Source of the DNA: DTU013 sp964490975
Lineage (GTDB): Bacteria; Bacillota; Clostridia; Acetivibrionales; DTU013
Direction: 5' to 3'
Assembly (NCBI GenBank): GCA_964490975.1
Contig: CAZBEQ010000043.1
Location: 1 to 32,224 of the forward strand
DNA: 32,224 nt
Part shown: positions 1 to 7,829 of the stretch, one piece after another
How positions within the stretch are numbered: the stretch's first letter is position 1
Layout: each line of letters starts with the position of its first letter
Translations under genes and position numbers: made by a program
Notes under the pieces: model-generated
Database searches by the model: none
The model's input: only the letters and a program-made list of their open reading frames with translations
Told to the model about the DNA's origin: nothing

Positions 1-178
1 GAGATCCTTACAGGTATTACTATGACTATATCCTAAAATCATGCTTCATCTCTGACGCCCCCTTGACAAGGCCTTTTAGTTTTCTGCCGGCACCGACGCC
101 CAGACTGTTCAACCTTTTCACCATATCGTATAATGTTGAATATAATAGGTGTATCAATAATGAATAAAGGTGAGTTTC

Positions 179-1699
179 ATGTGGTATACCGTACAATCAG
201 GAGATTCAATATACTCAATTGCACAAAAGTTCGGCGTTTCAGCACAGCAAATCTCAGTACAGAACCAGATCGAAGGAGATGAAATAACCCCTGGTCAGAG
301 GCTTTTTATACCTATACAGGTCTCAAAGGTCATAACATACACTGTACAGCCCGGTGATTCTCTATACAGTATAGCAAGGCAATATAATACACTTGCAGAA
401 AGCATCGCACAACTGAACAGGCTTCAGGGCACAGCGCTCGATGTCGGGCAGCGGCTTGTCATACCTCAGTATACTGAGGCCGTCGTCAATGTAGGCAGGG
501 CAAACATCCGCAGCGGTCCCGGAACCAACTACAGCATAGTTCAGTCAGTGACCTCAGGCGCTAAGCTTCCAATTACAGAAACATCCGGTGACTGGCTCAG
601 GGTATCACTGCACAACGGAAATCCAGGCTGGATCTCCCGGGGACTGGCAACCTACAGGACTTATGACGGCTCAAAGCCGATAATTGATATAGTTGGCTTT
701 TATACATTACAGGAGGGCTCTGCACTCCCAGGCTCTTTCCGTTCGTTTGTTGACAATACCTCCAGTCTGACATCGCTGCCGCTTTTCCTTTACAGATTTG
801 ACCAGGATACCCCGACTTCAGTGGTGAAATTCGGAGAGTTTACTGATAATGAAATTGAAACACTGGTTGCCATTGCCCACAGATACAATATAATGATACT
901 TCCGGTAGTGCATAACCTGCTGTATGAGTCAGGCGGTCAGGAAGCCAGTCGTAAGGTCGTACAGGCAATGGTTGCAACTCAGCAATCCAGAAGCATTGCA
1001 ATAAACAATATAATTGCATTGATTTACAGATTCGGTTTTGATGGAGTGAATATAGATATAGAAGATGTATACCAGGAGGACAGTGCCAGGCTATCGCAGT
1101 TTTACACCGAACTTGGCACAGCTATGCGATCACGTGGTTACTATCTGTCAGCCTCGGTACCTTCACGCATCAGAGATTACCCACCGTTCAATCCGTTTTC
1201 AGATCCGTTCGACTATTCAGCTATCGGTGCTGCGGTCAACCAGTTTGTCGTCATGCTCTACAATGAACATGGCTGGCCTGGAAGCGATCCGGGTCCTGTC
1301 GTATCAAGCGGCTGGATGAACAAAGTAATCAGCTACACGCTCACAAAAATGCCTGCAAGCAAGATAGTGGCTGCGATATCTGTGTTTGGATTCGATTTTA
1401 ATCTTGCAACAGGTAAAAATACTTATGCCACATTTGAAATGGCAGACAATCTATCCAAACAAAATAATGCGGAAATAATTTTCGACCAGGATACTCTGAC
1501 CCCTATGTTCTCGTATACTGATGAGCAGGGAGATCCTCATGAGGTTTGGTTTGAAAACAGTCAAAGCATAATAGCGAAGATGCGGCTGGCATGGCAGCAG
1601 GGAATCAGCGGTGTAGCGCTGTGGAGGCTTGGCATGGAGGACCCAGGCTTATGGCCGGCAGTTAAGACAGATATTGTTGTTAAAAGGATATCCTACTAG
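179..1699 (+). CDS. LysM-LysM-SH3b-GH18 glycosidase (YaaH/SleL-like)
   Basis: Predicted peptidoglycan or spore-cortex N-acetylglucosaminidase of glycoside hydrolase family 18. From the ATG at 179 (506 aa) it has two LysM domains (about residues 2-47 and 52-97, each opening with YTVQxGDSxYSIA), a bacterial SH3 domain (about 102-158, with NIRSGPGTNYS) and a GH18 barrel (about 168-500). The catalytic signature FDGVNIDIE is present (D288, D293, proton donor E295). There is no signal peptide, and the protein starts directly with LysM, as in YaaH/SleL spore proteins. A GTG at 170 in the same frame is possible, but AAAGGTGAG lies well for the ATG at 179. It appears to be transcribed alone. The additional SH3 domain is less usual for SleL proteins. 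The family call is strong; a spore role is inferred. Confidence 0.88.
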   Translation: MWYTVQSGDSIYSIAQKFGVSAQQISVQNQIEGDEITPGQRLFIPIQVSKVITYTVQPGDSLYSIARQYNTLAESIAQLNRLQGTALDVGQRLVIPQYTEAVVNVGRANIRSGPGTNYSIVQSVTSGAKLPITETSGDWLRVSLHNGNPGWISRGLATYRTYDGSKPIIDIVGFYTLQEGSALPGSFRSFVDNTSSLTSLPLFLYRFDQDTPTSVVKFGEFTDNEIETLVAIAHRYNIMILPVVHNLLYESGGQEASRKVVQAMVATQQSRSIAINNIIALIYRFGFDGVNIDIEDVYQEDSARLSQFYTELGTAMRSRGYYLSASVPSRIRDYPPFNPFSDPFDYSAIGAAVNQFVVMLYNEHGWPGSDPGPVVSSGWMNKVISYTLTKMPASKIVAAISVFGFDFNLATGKNTYATFEMADNLSKQNNAEIIFDQDTLTPMFSYTDEQGDPHEVWFENSQSIIAKMRLAWQQGISGVALWRLGMEDPGLWPAVKTDIVVKRISY

Positions 1700-1700
1700 G

Positions 1701-1725
1701 CTTATAGGAAATATTTATAAGTTTT
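1701..1725 (+). terminator. weak stem-loop after the GH18 gene
   Basis: Six-base arms CTTATA (1701-1706) and TATAAG (1716-1721) are followed by TTTTA. The stem is short and AT-only, so this is a weak candidate terminator. Confidence 0.3.
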
Positions 1726-1767
1726 ATGCTTTATATGTAAGTCAAAACGAGTATTTCCAACAAACGC

Positions 1768-1796
1768 TTGTAAGTTTTTTCACGGCATGATATAAT
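1768..1796 (+). promoter_or_regulatory. sigma-A-type promoter for the zinc-ribbon gene
   Basis: TTGTAA at 1768-1773 and TATAAT at 1791-1796 are separated by exactly 17 bases. Transcription would start near 1803, which leaves a leader of about 130 nt before the ATG at 1933. That is unusually long for a 72-codon gene. Confidence 0.75.
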
Positions 1797-1932
1797 ATCA
1801 GTGTATCATTCATTGATACATAAAATTGTAAGATTTAATTTGATTGTAGACCGAACCCTCCTTATCTTTTTGGATCGTTGGAGTAATAAGTCTAAACCAG
1901 TTAAATCCATATTGATCAGGAGGTAGTTTAAA

Positions 1933-2151
1933 ATGCCAGACAAAACATTGATCTGCAAGGATTGCAACCAGGAATTCGTATTTTCCGAAGGCGAACAGGC
2001 TTTCTACAAGGAAAAGGGATTCGAGAACGAGCCACAGAGATGCCCCGACTGTAGAAGGGCTAAGAAAGCTCAGAGAAGGACCGGCGGCGGTGGCGGTTTC
2101 GGCGGCGGCAATTCATCAAGGAACAACTACGGCGGCGGCGGCAGATGGTAA
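1933..2151 (+). CDS. small zinc-ribbon protein with Gly-rich tail
   Basis: This 72-aa protein has two CxxC pairs (CKDC at 8-11, CPDC at 37-40) that should bind one zinc ion. It resembles the probable zinc-ribbon family (zf-trcl type). A basic patch follows (RRAKKAQRR), then a Gly/Asn/Arg tail with GGGGGFGGG and GGGGRW, like the RGG-type tails of RNA-binding proteins. AGGAGGT lies 8 bases before the ATG. The gene is monocistronic, with its own promoter at 1768-1796 and terminator at 2190-2220. The long leader and RNA-binding-like tail suggest a cold-shock or translation-linked role, but that is inference and no function has been assigned. Codon use fits a highly expressed gene. Confidence 0.85.
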   Translation: MPDKTLICKDCNQEFVFSEGEQAFYKEKGFENEPQRCPDCRRAKKAQRRTGGGGGFGGGNSSRNNYGGGGRW

Positions 2152-2189
2152 GCATCAGCAATCCTAAGTAGTAAACAGCACAGCGAAGC

Positions 2190-2220
2190 AAAAAAGGGAG
2201 TCTACCGACTCTCTTTTTTT
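2190..2220 (+). terminator. Rho-independent terminator of the zinc-ribbon gene
   Basis: GGGAGTC (2196-2202) pairs with GACTCTC (2207-2213) with one G-T pair across a TACC loop. The flanking A run and T run extend the stem and give a seven-T tail (2214-2220). Confidence 0.9.
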
Positions 2221-2359
2221 ATATCATACTCATCTCAGATACCAGCTGATGTATTTATTTCCATCTAATCTTCTATACATGCAAAAAATGATATATAATA
2301 GTATCTAGTTTAATAAAAATGTAAAACATATTTTTTGAATATACATACGAGGTGGTTTT

Positions 2360-4099
2360 ATGAAGAATATACCATTATATGAGGTCAGAAAGATCAAATC
2401 AATAAAGGAGCTGGTTGATAGCAGCGCCGATATTTTTAGTGAAAGGACCGCATTCCTCTACAAGCCAAAGGGCGGTGAAAAATACGAGCCTGTTACCTTT
2501 CGGCAGTTCAAATCGGATGTGGACGCTTTAGGTACCGCACTTATTGATTTAGGTCTTAAGGGCAGCAGGATAGCGATCATCAGTGAAAACAGGTATGAGT
2601 GGGCTGTTTCATATATGGCAGTGCTTAATGGCACCGGTATCGTGGTGCCTCTGGACAAGGAGCTTCCTGAAAATGAGATAGAGAACCTGCTGGTCAGAGC
2701 AAAAACAGATGCAATAGTATTTTCAGGTAATCTTAAGGGGCATATTGAAAATATCTCAAAGCGTATCGATTTCTTAAAACACTTCATAACCATGGATGAA
2801 GCAGCTGTAGATGAGCATAAGAGTAAAAATCCCGAAGAAGCTGGTTTTATCAGTCTTAAAAGCCTTATCGAAAAAGGCATGAAAAGAGTTGCCGACGGAT
2901 GCAAGGACTTTACAGAAGCCAAGATAGACACAGAGGCAATGAGTATACTTTTATTCACATCCGCCACCACAGACAAGTCTAAAGCTGTAATGCTCAGTCA
3001 CAGGAATCTTTCCGAAAATCTTATGGCAATGAGTTCAATGCTCAATATTGTTCCCGATGATATCTTCCTGTCAGTTCTTCCTCTCCATCACACATATGAA
3101 AACACCTGCGGTTTTCTCTGTCCTCACTACCGCGGAGCTGCTGTTGCATATTGTGAAGGTCTGAGACATATACAAAAAAATCTACAGGAATCAAAAGCGA
3201 CAGTTATGCTCGGGGTTCCACTTATTTTCGAATCCATTTACAAGAGGATCTGGGATCAGGCAGCTAAAAACCCAAAAATGCTAAAGAAACTCAAATTCGG
3301 ACTAAAGCTCAGCAATTTCACAAAGAAAATTGGCATTGACATAACTAAAAAACTCTTTGCGCCAATACATAACAACTTTGGGGGCAAAATAAGGGTATTC
3401 ATCAGCGGAGCTGCAGGTATAGACCCGGAGGTATCCAAGGGCTTCAGAGAACTCGGCATCCTCTTTGTACAGGGTTACGGGCTTACCGAATGCAGCCCTA
3501 TAGTAGCCTTGAACAGGGATGTTGATTACAAGGATAACGCAGCGGGCTTGCCTCTACCCGGTCTTGATGTAAAAATTGACCAGCCGGGTTCTGACGGTGT
3601 GGGCGAAATCGTTGTCAGGGGGCCAAGTGTAATGATGGGTTATTACGAAGATCCTGAGAATACGGCCAAGGTCATGAAGGACGGGTGGTTCTATACAGGA
3701 GACCTTGGTTTCATAGATAATGCCGGGTTTGTCCATATCACAGGAAGAAAGAAAAACGTTATAGTGACAAAAAACGGCAAAAATATTTATCCGGAAGAGA
3801 TCGAAACATTACTTGGGAAAAGTCCTTTTATAAAGGAATGTATTGTTTACGGAAAGGATGACCCTGTTTATGGGGACGTTGTTGTTTCAGCCACTATAGT
3901 TCCGGATATGGAGGCAGCAGAGGCCGAATTTGAAGGACGCAAGCCGACCAACGAAGAGTTATATGAGCTCATACGAAAAGAGGTCAAGGAAGTTAATAAG
4001 AGCCTTGTAATATACAAATATGTCAAGGATTTTGAGCTTCGTGAAGAGGAGTTTGCAAAAACTACAACCAAAAAAATCAAACGCTACATGAACAACTGA
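2360..4099 (+). CDS. AMP-forming acyl-CoA synthetase-like protein
   Basis: A 579-aa member of the ANL adenylating superfamily, closest in layout to long-chain fatty acyl-CoA ligases, which form acyl-AMP and then acyl-CoA. Visible motifs are GYGLTECSP (372-380), YTGDLGF (445-451), GRKKNVIVTKNGKNIYPEE (462-480) and a C-terminal domain ending KTTTKKIKR. The phosphate-binding loop is divergent: TSATTDKSKAVMLSH (200-214), where the family usually has TSGTTGxPKGVxxSH, so both glycines and the proline are changed. The usual A10 Gly before the catalytic Lys is also a Lys. GAGGTGG lies just before the ATG. The fold is clear. Substrate, and whether it adenylates normally, are uncertain. The stop codon lies inside a tandem repeat (4091-4168). 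Confidence 0.85.
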   Translation: MKNIPLYEVRKIKSIKELVDSSADIFSERTAFLYKPKGGEKYEPVTFRQFKSDVDALGTALIDLGLKGSRIAIISENRYEWAVSYMAVLNGTGIVVPLDKELPENEIENLLVRAKTDAIVFSGNLKGHIENISKRIDFLKHFITMDEAAVDEHKSKNPEEAGFISLKSLIEKGMKRVADGCKDFTEAKIDTEAMSILLFTSATTDKSKAVMLSHRNLSENLMAMSSMLNIVPDDIFLSVLPLHHTYENTCGFLCPHYRGAAVAYCEGLRHIQKNLQESKATVMLGVPLIFESIYKRIWDQAAKNPKMLKKLKFGLKLSNFTKKIGIDITKKLFAPIHNNFGGKIRVFISGAAGIDPEVSKGFRELGILFVQGYGLTECSPIVALNRDVDYKDNAAGLPLPGLDVKIDQPGSDGVGEIVVRGPSVMMGYYEDPENTAKVMKDGWFYTGDLGFIDNAGFVHITGRKKNVIVTKNGKNIYPEEIETLLGKSPFIKECIVYGKDDPVYGDVVVSATIVPDMEAAEAEFEGRKPTNEELYELIRKEVKEVNKSLVIYKYVKDFELREEEFAKTTTKKIKRYMNN

Positions 4100-4168
4100 G
4101 CGGAACAACTGAACGGCGCAACTAAGCGGAACAACTAAACAGCATAACAGAATGGAACAACTAAACGG
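4091..4168 (+). repeat. six-copy 13-bp tandem repeat across a stop codon
   Basis: Six contiguous 13-base units start at 4091, 4104, 4117, 4130, 4143 and 4156. The consensus is AACAACTAAACGG. Units 1, 2, 4 and 6 are close copies; units 3 and 5 are diverged. Unit 1 contains the last two Asn codons and the TGA stop of the acyl-CoA synthetase gene; the rest is downstream non-coding DNA. Confidence 0.85.
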
Positions 4169-4192
4169 ATGGTAGTAGGATTAGTCAGTCAG

Positions 4193-4226
4193 CCAGGTCA
4201 ATTTGCCCTAAAACAAATTGACCTGG
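4193..4226. repeat. perfect 13-bp inverted repeat without a T tract
   Basis: CCAGGTCAATTTG (4193-4205) and its exact reverse complement (4214-4226) flank an 8-base loop. No T run follows on the + strand, so it is not a textbook terminator, although it could stabilise the 3' end of the upstream mRNA. Confidence 0.8.
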
Positions 4227-4314
4227 TATAAGCAATAATCAAGGACTTTCACGATGTAATAAAGTAGTTGTTTTTTAATAAGAAATATGATTTAGTTGCA
4301 GGAAGAGCTCCGAA

Positions 4315-5241
4315 ATGAAAAAGCACGAATGTAAGCAAATAACCACTGAGGAACTATTAAAAAAATACAGGAAGAAATACCGTACAGTCAGCTGTATATT
4401 GGCTGCATTTGTTGTCATTACTGCTTTGTACCTTTATCTCAACTATGATTATCTTGCATTCAAGCATTTCATAACAGGCGGATATATCTATACCGAAACA
4501 TTAGACGAGCTCTATAAGGAATATCTGGGCAACGATACCAACGGCAGATACTATAACGATTTCGACAATTTGGTCATAGCGATCACAACACAAAGGATAA
4601 GAGCGCAAAAGGGCGACAAGTACACCTATTTATATACACCAAAGAAATTGCAGGAATCGCTCCAATATGACAAAGACGAAGCTGCACAGTCCAAGATCAA
4701 GATACTCAATGACAGCACCATCTACCTAAAGCTTACGAACTATACCAAATATACACAGAAGTTTATGGAAGAAAATCTCGAACAACTCGGCAGCAGGCCT
4801 AATATAATAATCGATTTGCAAGGTAACAGAGGCGGCGAGATCAATGTCATGGTAAATATATCAAGCATGTTTCTTCCCGAAAAGGCGGTGATCGCAACAG
4901 ACCATTACCGCTGGATGGATCACGTTTTCCGTTCAAACAAGGACCAGCCGCTGAAATACAACAAGATAATCATATTACAGGATGAGAATACCGCCAGTGC
5001 GTCGGAGAACATGATAGCAGCACTGAACGACAATCTCGGCAATGTCGAGCTGATAGGGACCGAAACCTTCGGCAAGGGTATCGGCCAGTTCACGGTGCCC
5101 CTGAGACGCGGCTATGCTGTAAAAGCTACAACAATAAAATGGATGACGCCGGCCGGTATCAACATACAAGGCGACGGCATAGATCCGGAAGTAGAATATA
5201 CAGGCGACGATATTATTCAATTCGCCCTCGACCGCATATAG
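4315..5241 (+). CDS. membrane-anchored S41 family peptidase
   Basis: A 308-aa protein with a cytoplasmic basic N-terminus, one membrane segment (about 25-43) and an outward-facing S41 (C-terminal processing protease/TSPc) domain. Catalytic signatures are IIDLQGNRGG (165-174), ENTASASEN (224-232, containing the Ser nucleophile) and ETFGKGIGQ (250-258, with Lys254 as general base). There is no PDZ domain, so substrate choice must differ from that of CtpA-type proteases; tail-binding through PDZ is absent. The translation start at 4315 has GGAAGAG upstream. It stands alone and ends at the first base of the 34-bp inverted repeat shared with the converging rsuA gene. Its substrate is unknown. Confidence 0.87.
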   Translation: MKKHECKQITTEELLKKYRKKYRTVSCILAAFVVITALYLYLNYDYLAFKHFITGGYIYTETLDELYKEYLGNDTNGRYYNDFDNLVIAITTQRIRAQKGDKYTYLYTPKKLQESLQYDKDEAAQSKIKILNDSTIYLKLTNYTKYTQKFMEENLEQLGSRPNIIIDLQGNRGGEINVMVNISSMFLPEKAVIATDHYRWMDHVFRSNKDQPLKYNKIIILQDENTASASENMIAALNDNLGNVELIGTETFGKGIGQFTVPLRRGYAVKATTIKWMTPAGINIQGDGIDPEVEYTGDDIIQFALDRI

Positions 5242-5313
5242 GGGTCAGGCTTGAATAATTCCCTTATTTCCTTTCAAGAAAAGGAAATAAGGGAATTATT
5301 CAAGCCTGACCCC
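5241..5313. repeat. perfect 34-bp inverted repeat between converging genes
   Basis: Arm 1 is 5241-5274 and arm 2 is 5280-5313, an exact reverse complement around the 5-base loop CAAGA. It starts on the last base of the S41 peptidase stop codon and contains the final codons of rsuA (stop at 5296-5298). The arms open with GGGGTCAGGCTTGAATAATT. It could act as a bidirectional terminator, but the perfection and GC-rich outer ends also suit a mobile REP-like palindrome. Confidence 0.92.
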
Positions 5314-6033
5314 CTTCAACTTTAGCAACTTTACCTCCTCAGGCGTCAACTCTCTGCATTGTCCCGGCTCAAGTGCTTCATCTAGCTTTAGCCCGCCCAT
5401 CTGCAGCCTCTTTAAATAAGTAACTCTCTTCCCAACTGCTTCAAACATTCTCTTAACCTGATGAAATTTCCCCTCGTGGAGAACCAGTTCTATCTCAGAA
5501 CGCAGACCTGACTTTAAAATAAACAATTCGGCTGGCATAGTTTTATAGCCGTCGTCCAATACAACGCCATCAGCGAAGCTCCTCACATCTTCATCTGTCA
5601 CTTCTCCGTCGATCAAGGCATAATAGCGCTTATCGACATGCTTTTTAGGAGATAAGATATCATGCGCAAGCTGACCGTCGTTTGTCAGCAGAAGCATACC
5701 TTCCGTGTCGATATCAAGTCTTCCGGCGGGAAAAAGGTCAAAGCAGGTATATTCCTCCGGGAGCAGATCGATCGCTGTTTTCAGCTTTGGATCATAAGTG
5801 GCCGATATAACACCTTCAGGCTTATTCATCATTAAATAGATAAACCTTCTGTAGTTGAGTCTTTTTCCACTTACAACAATAACACTGTTTTCAGGGTCGA
5901 CATGCATGGACGCATCAGCCGCATTCGAGCCGTCTACAATAACGGACCCGTTCTTCACCAGCTTTTTAATTTCTGCCCTACTGCCAAATCCAAAATTGGA
6001 CAAAACCTTATCCAACCGTTGTGTACACTTCAT
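5296..6033 (-). CDS. rsuA: RsuA/RluB-family pseudouridine synthase
   Basis: A 245-aa enzyme that isomerises a specific uridine of rRNA to pseudouridine. The N-terminal S4 RNA-binding domain (about 1-60, RLDKVLSNFGFGSRAEIKK) is followed by the catalytic domain with AGRLDIDTEGMLLLTNDG, whose first Asp is the catalytic residue, and LSPKKHVDKRYYA. The spacing and the latter motif favour the RsuA (16S) type over RluB/E/F. AAGGAGG lies 5 bases before the ATG at 6033; a GTG at 6060 in frame would add nine residues, but it has no comparable site. Its last codons are built from the 34-bp inverted repeat, so the extreme C-terminus is repeat-derived. It lies downstream of rsmF, separated by 91 bp. Confidence 0.9.
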   Translation of the reverse strand: MKCTQRLDKVLSNFGFGSRAEIKKLVKNGSVIVDGSNAADASMHVDPENSVIVVSGKRLNYRRFIYLMMNKPEGVISATYDPKLKTAIDLLPEEYTCFDLFPAGRLDIDTEGMLLLTNDGQLAHDILSPKKHVDKRYYALIDGEVTDEDVRSFADGVVLDDGYKTMPAELFILKSGLRSEIELVLHEGKFHQVKRMFEAVGKRVTYLKRLQMGGLKLDEALEPGQCRELTPEEVKLLKLKGVRLE

Positions 6034-6045
6034 ACTGCCTCCTTG

Positions 6046-6098
6046 GGGGACGCTTCTCACCTTTTTGCATCAGTTACGCTTAGCGACACTTCTCACAT
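6046..6098. repeat. REP-like GGGGACGSTTCTC motif upstream of rsuA
   Basis: GGGGACGCTTCTC at 6046-6058 differs by one base from GGGGACGGTTCTC at 6593-6605 inside rsmF. A weaker copy (GCGACACTTCTCAC) lies at 6083-6096. It sits directly upstream of the rsuA ribosome binding site, in the only gap between rsmF and rsuA. Confidence 0.5.
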
Positions 6099-6124
6099 TT
6101 CGCAAATCGAGCAACTCCCACCTG

Positions 6125-7741
6125 CTAGCTTAATCTTCTCCAGCCTTTGGGATACATATTCTTCAGCATATCTCCGGTTTGCTTTGCCCACCCTAAAGTC
6201 TTTCCATCAACGCAAACGGCAGTCAGCCCTTTTTCACCTTCCAGCATAAGCGTCTCACCCTTCAGATAGCTATTGACCTCCCTCGAATCAGCTTTGAGAT
6301 CAATTGTCCTTTTAAACGCTTTCATATCGAGCGCTGTCACCAAAGAATGGGAGGGTTCAAATCTGTTGCCTTCAAATGAGCCAAGAAACCATCCAAATTT
6401 TGCGACCTTCAACCCATCCAGCAGCGGCGGCGTTTCAGGAAGATGATACAGATTACGGCCTTTCATTATATAAACGCCGTCAGGCATGTAGTGCAGATTA
6501 TCTTTTACAAAATTGTTGAATTCAGCCGGCAAATCAGCTGGGATGGCTGAAGTGTTGGTAACATTGGGGACGGTTGTAGCGTTGGTAGTATTGGGGACGG
6601 TTCTCAAGTTTTTGTCCGAAACACTTTCAGCAGTGCCTAAATTCAGTCTGCTGTCTCCTTTTGACTTTATCATTTTTGCTACAAAGTGTCCTTCCCCCCT
6701 CAACTTATGAGGCCACAGTCTTGCCGCTCTAGTCAGTGTATCACGTGAACAGCCAGACGTATTGCATCCGGCATTATCAGCATCTGCAGTAGCACCTTCA
6801 TTACATGCAACAGCACTGTCCGCACAGAATACCATATCACTGCTCGCCCCACCGTAGCTCATCTCTCCGCAGCTCGTCCCAGTGTAGCCCGCCCCATGGC
6901 AACTGGCCTTATCACCGCTCACAGCGGCCCACTGAGGCCTTCCACCTTCTATCCCTGCCACCTTGGGTATCTCAACAAGTTCATATCCGGGATGATTATT
7001 CATGAACTTCATGATCATCTGCTCATCTTCCTCCGGCGAAAACGTACATGTTGAGTAGACAAGCGTACCTCCGGGCTTCAGCATATGGTCGACATAGTGG
7101 AGTATCGGCTCCTGCAGTTGCGTGCAACGCTCGCACTTGAAGCTTTCCCAGCTTCTTGCGGCCGCTTCATCCTTTCTGAACATGCCTTCCCCTGAGCATG
7201 GCGCATCTATCAGTATCTTGTCGAAATAACCCTCAAAATTGCCGGCCAACTTCTCCGGCGACTCATTTAGTACAACAGCATCTCTTATGCCGCATAGCTC
7301 GATATTTTTCACCAGTGCCTTGACCCGCTCTGTATTGATATCATTTGAAACAAGCAGCCCGCTGCCCTTCATGGCGGCAGCTATCTGAACAGTCTTTCCG
7401 CCCGGTGCTGCACATATATCAAGGACCTTGTCACCTGGTTCGGCTTCAAGTATCTGCCCTGGAAGCATTGCACTTGGTTCCTGTATATAGTACAGGCCTG
7501 CATGATAATAAGGGTGCCTGCCGGGTGCATCCTCTCCCGATATATAAAAGCCGTCCTCCGTCCAAGGTACGGCTTCCAGCTTGAAAGGCGACATTTTTAT
7601 GAATTCATCCAAACCAACCTTTAAAGTATTAACCCTCAAACCATACTGTCGCTGGCCCTGCAATGCAGTCATCAATTCTTCATATTCACTTTCGCCTAAC
7701 AGGCTAAGCATTTTTTCTTTAAACGCTTCCGGTAGCTTCAT
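6125..7741 (-). CDS. rsmF: RsmF-type rRNA cytosine-C5 methyltransferase
   Basis: A 538-aa NOL1/NOP2/Sun family enzyme that uses S-adenosylmethionine to methylate a cytosine of rRNA. The ATG at 7741 follows TAGGAGT at good spacing. Motifs are DICAAPGGKT (SAM site, about 108-117), DAPCSGEGMFR (about 179-189), STCTFSPEE with the catalytic Cys (about 230-238), and the conserved RLWPHKxxGEGHF. The C-terminal part (about 405-538) is the RsmF-type RNA-binding region. Two insertions are odd: about 60 Gly/Ser/Ala/Cys-rich residues (about 276-334) just before RLWPHK, and a Thr/Asn/Pro-rich stretch (about 360-405) encoded in part by a 27-bp tandem repeat. Both fall between conserved blocks, so the enzyme is probably active. 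Confidence 0.9.
   Translation of the reverse strand: MKLPEAFKEKMLSLLGESEYEELMTALQGQRQYGLRVNTLKVGLDEFIKMSPFKLEAVPWTEDGFYISGEDAPGRHPYYHAGLYYIQEPSAMLPGQILEAEPGDKVLDICAAPGGKTVQIAAAMKGSGLLVSNDINTERVKALVKNIELCGIRDAVVLNESPEKLAGNFEGYFDKILIDAPCSGEGMFRKDEAAARSWESFKCERCTQLQEPILHYVDHMLKPGGTLVYSTCTFSPEEDEQMIMKFMNNHPGYELVEIPKVAGIEGGRPQWAAVSGDKASCHGAGYTGTSCGEMSYGGASSDMVFCADSAVACNEGATADADNAGCNTSGCSRDTLTRAARLWPHKLRGEGHFVAKMIKSKGDSRLNLGTAESVSDKNLRTVPNTTNATTVPNVTNTSAIPADLPAEFNNFVKDNLHYMPDGVYIMKGRNLYHLPETPPLLDGLKVAKFGWFLGSFEGNRFEPSHSLVTALDMKAFKRTIDLKADSREVNSYLKGETLMLEGEKGLTAVCVDGKTLGWAKQTGDMLKNMYPKGWRRLS
6554..6605 (-). repeat. 27-bp in-frame tandem repeat inside rsmF
   Basis: Two copies (6554-6580, and 6581-6605 slightly truncated) encode the 9-residue units TVPNTTNAT and TVPNVTNTS. 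Each copy contains GGGGACGGTT, the same core as the motif upstream of rsuA. The period of 27 keeps the reading frame. Confidence 0.75.
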
Positions 7742-7789
7742 TATTTTACTCCTACACAATTCTGTATCAAATCAACTCTGCATAAAATA

Positions 7790-7829
7790 TTACTCGTCAT
7801 CGGGATCCCAACTGTCGTCTACGTCATCG
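7790..7829 (-). other. out-of-frame duplicate of the J-protein acidic tail
   Basis: Just past the TGA of the J-domain gene, the +1 frame reads DDVDDSWDPDDE and then TAA (7790-7792). It resembles the actual C-terminus DGDGWDFDDE. Removing one base (the T after the last GAG) would fuse the two tails. This looks like a short duplication followed by a frameshift, or a recent single-base change that shortened the protein by about 13 residues. Confidence 0.6.

Noticed and set aside
26..124. A 32-codon frame on the - strand (MVKRLNSLGVGAGRKLKG...) vaguely like the FeoA pattern LxxLGxxxGxxL.
   Set aside because: It is too short for FeoA, has no clear ribosome binding site, and the similarity covers only about 20 residues. 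It could be a remnant but cannot be supported.
63..134. TTGACA at 63-68 and TATAAT at 129-134 upstream of the GH18 gene.
   Set aside because: They are 60 bases apart and cannot form one promoter. No good partner box lies 16-18 bases from either one.
1065..1319. Alternative-frame reading inside the GH18 gene, and many similar frames opposite the polysaccharide genes.
   Set aside because: They lie wholly within well-supported genes, show no recognisable domains, and have no plausible start signals.
2294..2299. TATAAT upstream of the acyl-CoA synthetase gene.
   Set aside because: The matching -35 position reads TTCTAT and there is no proper extended -10 motif, so a promoter call would be weak.
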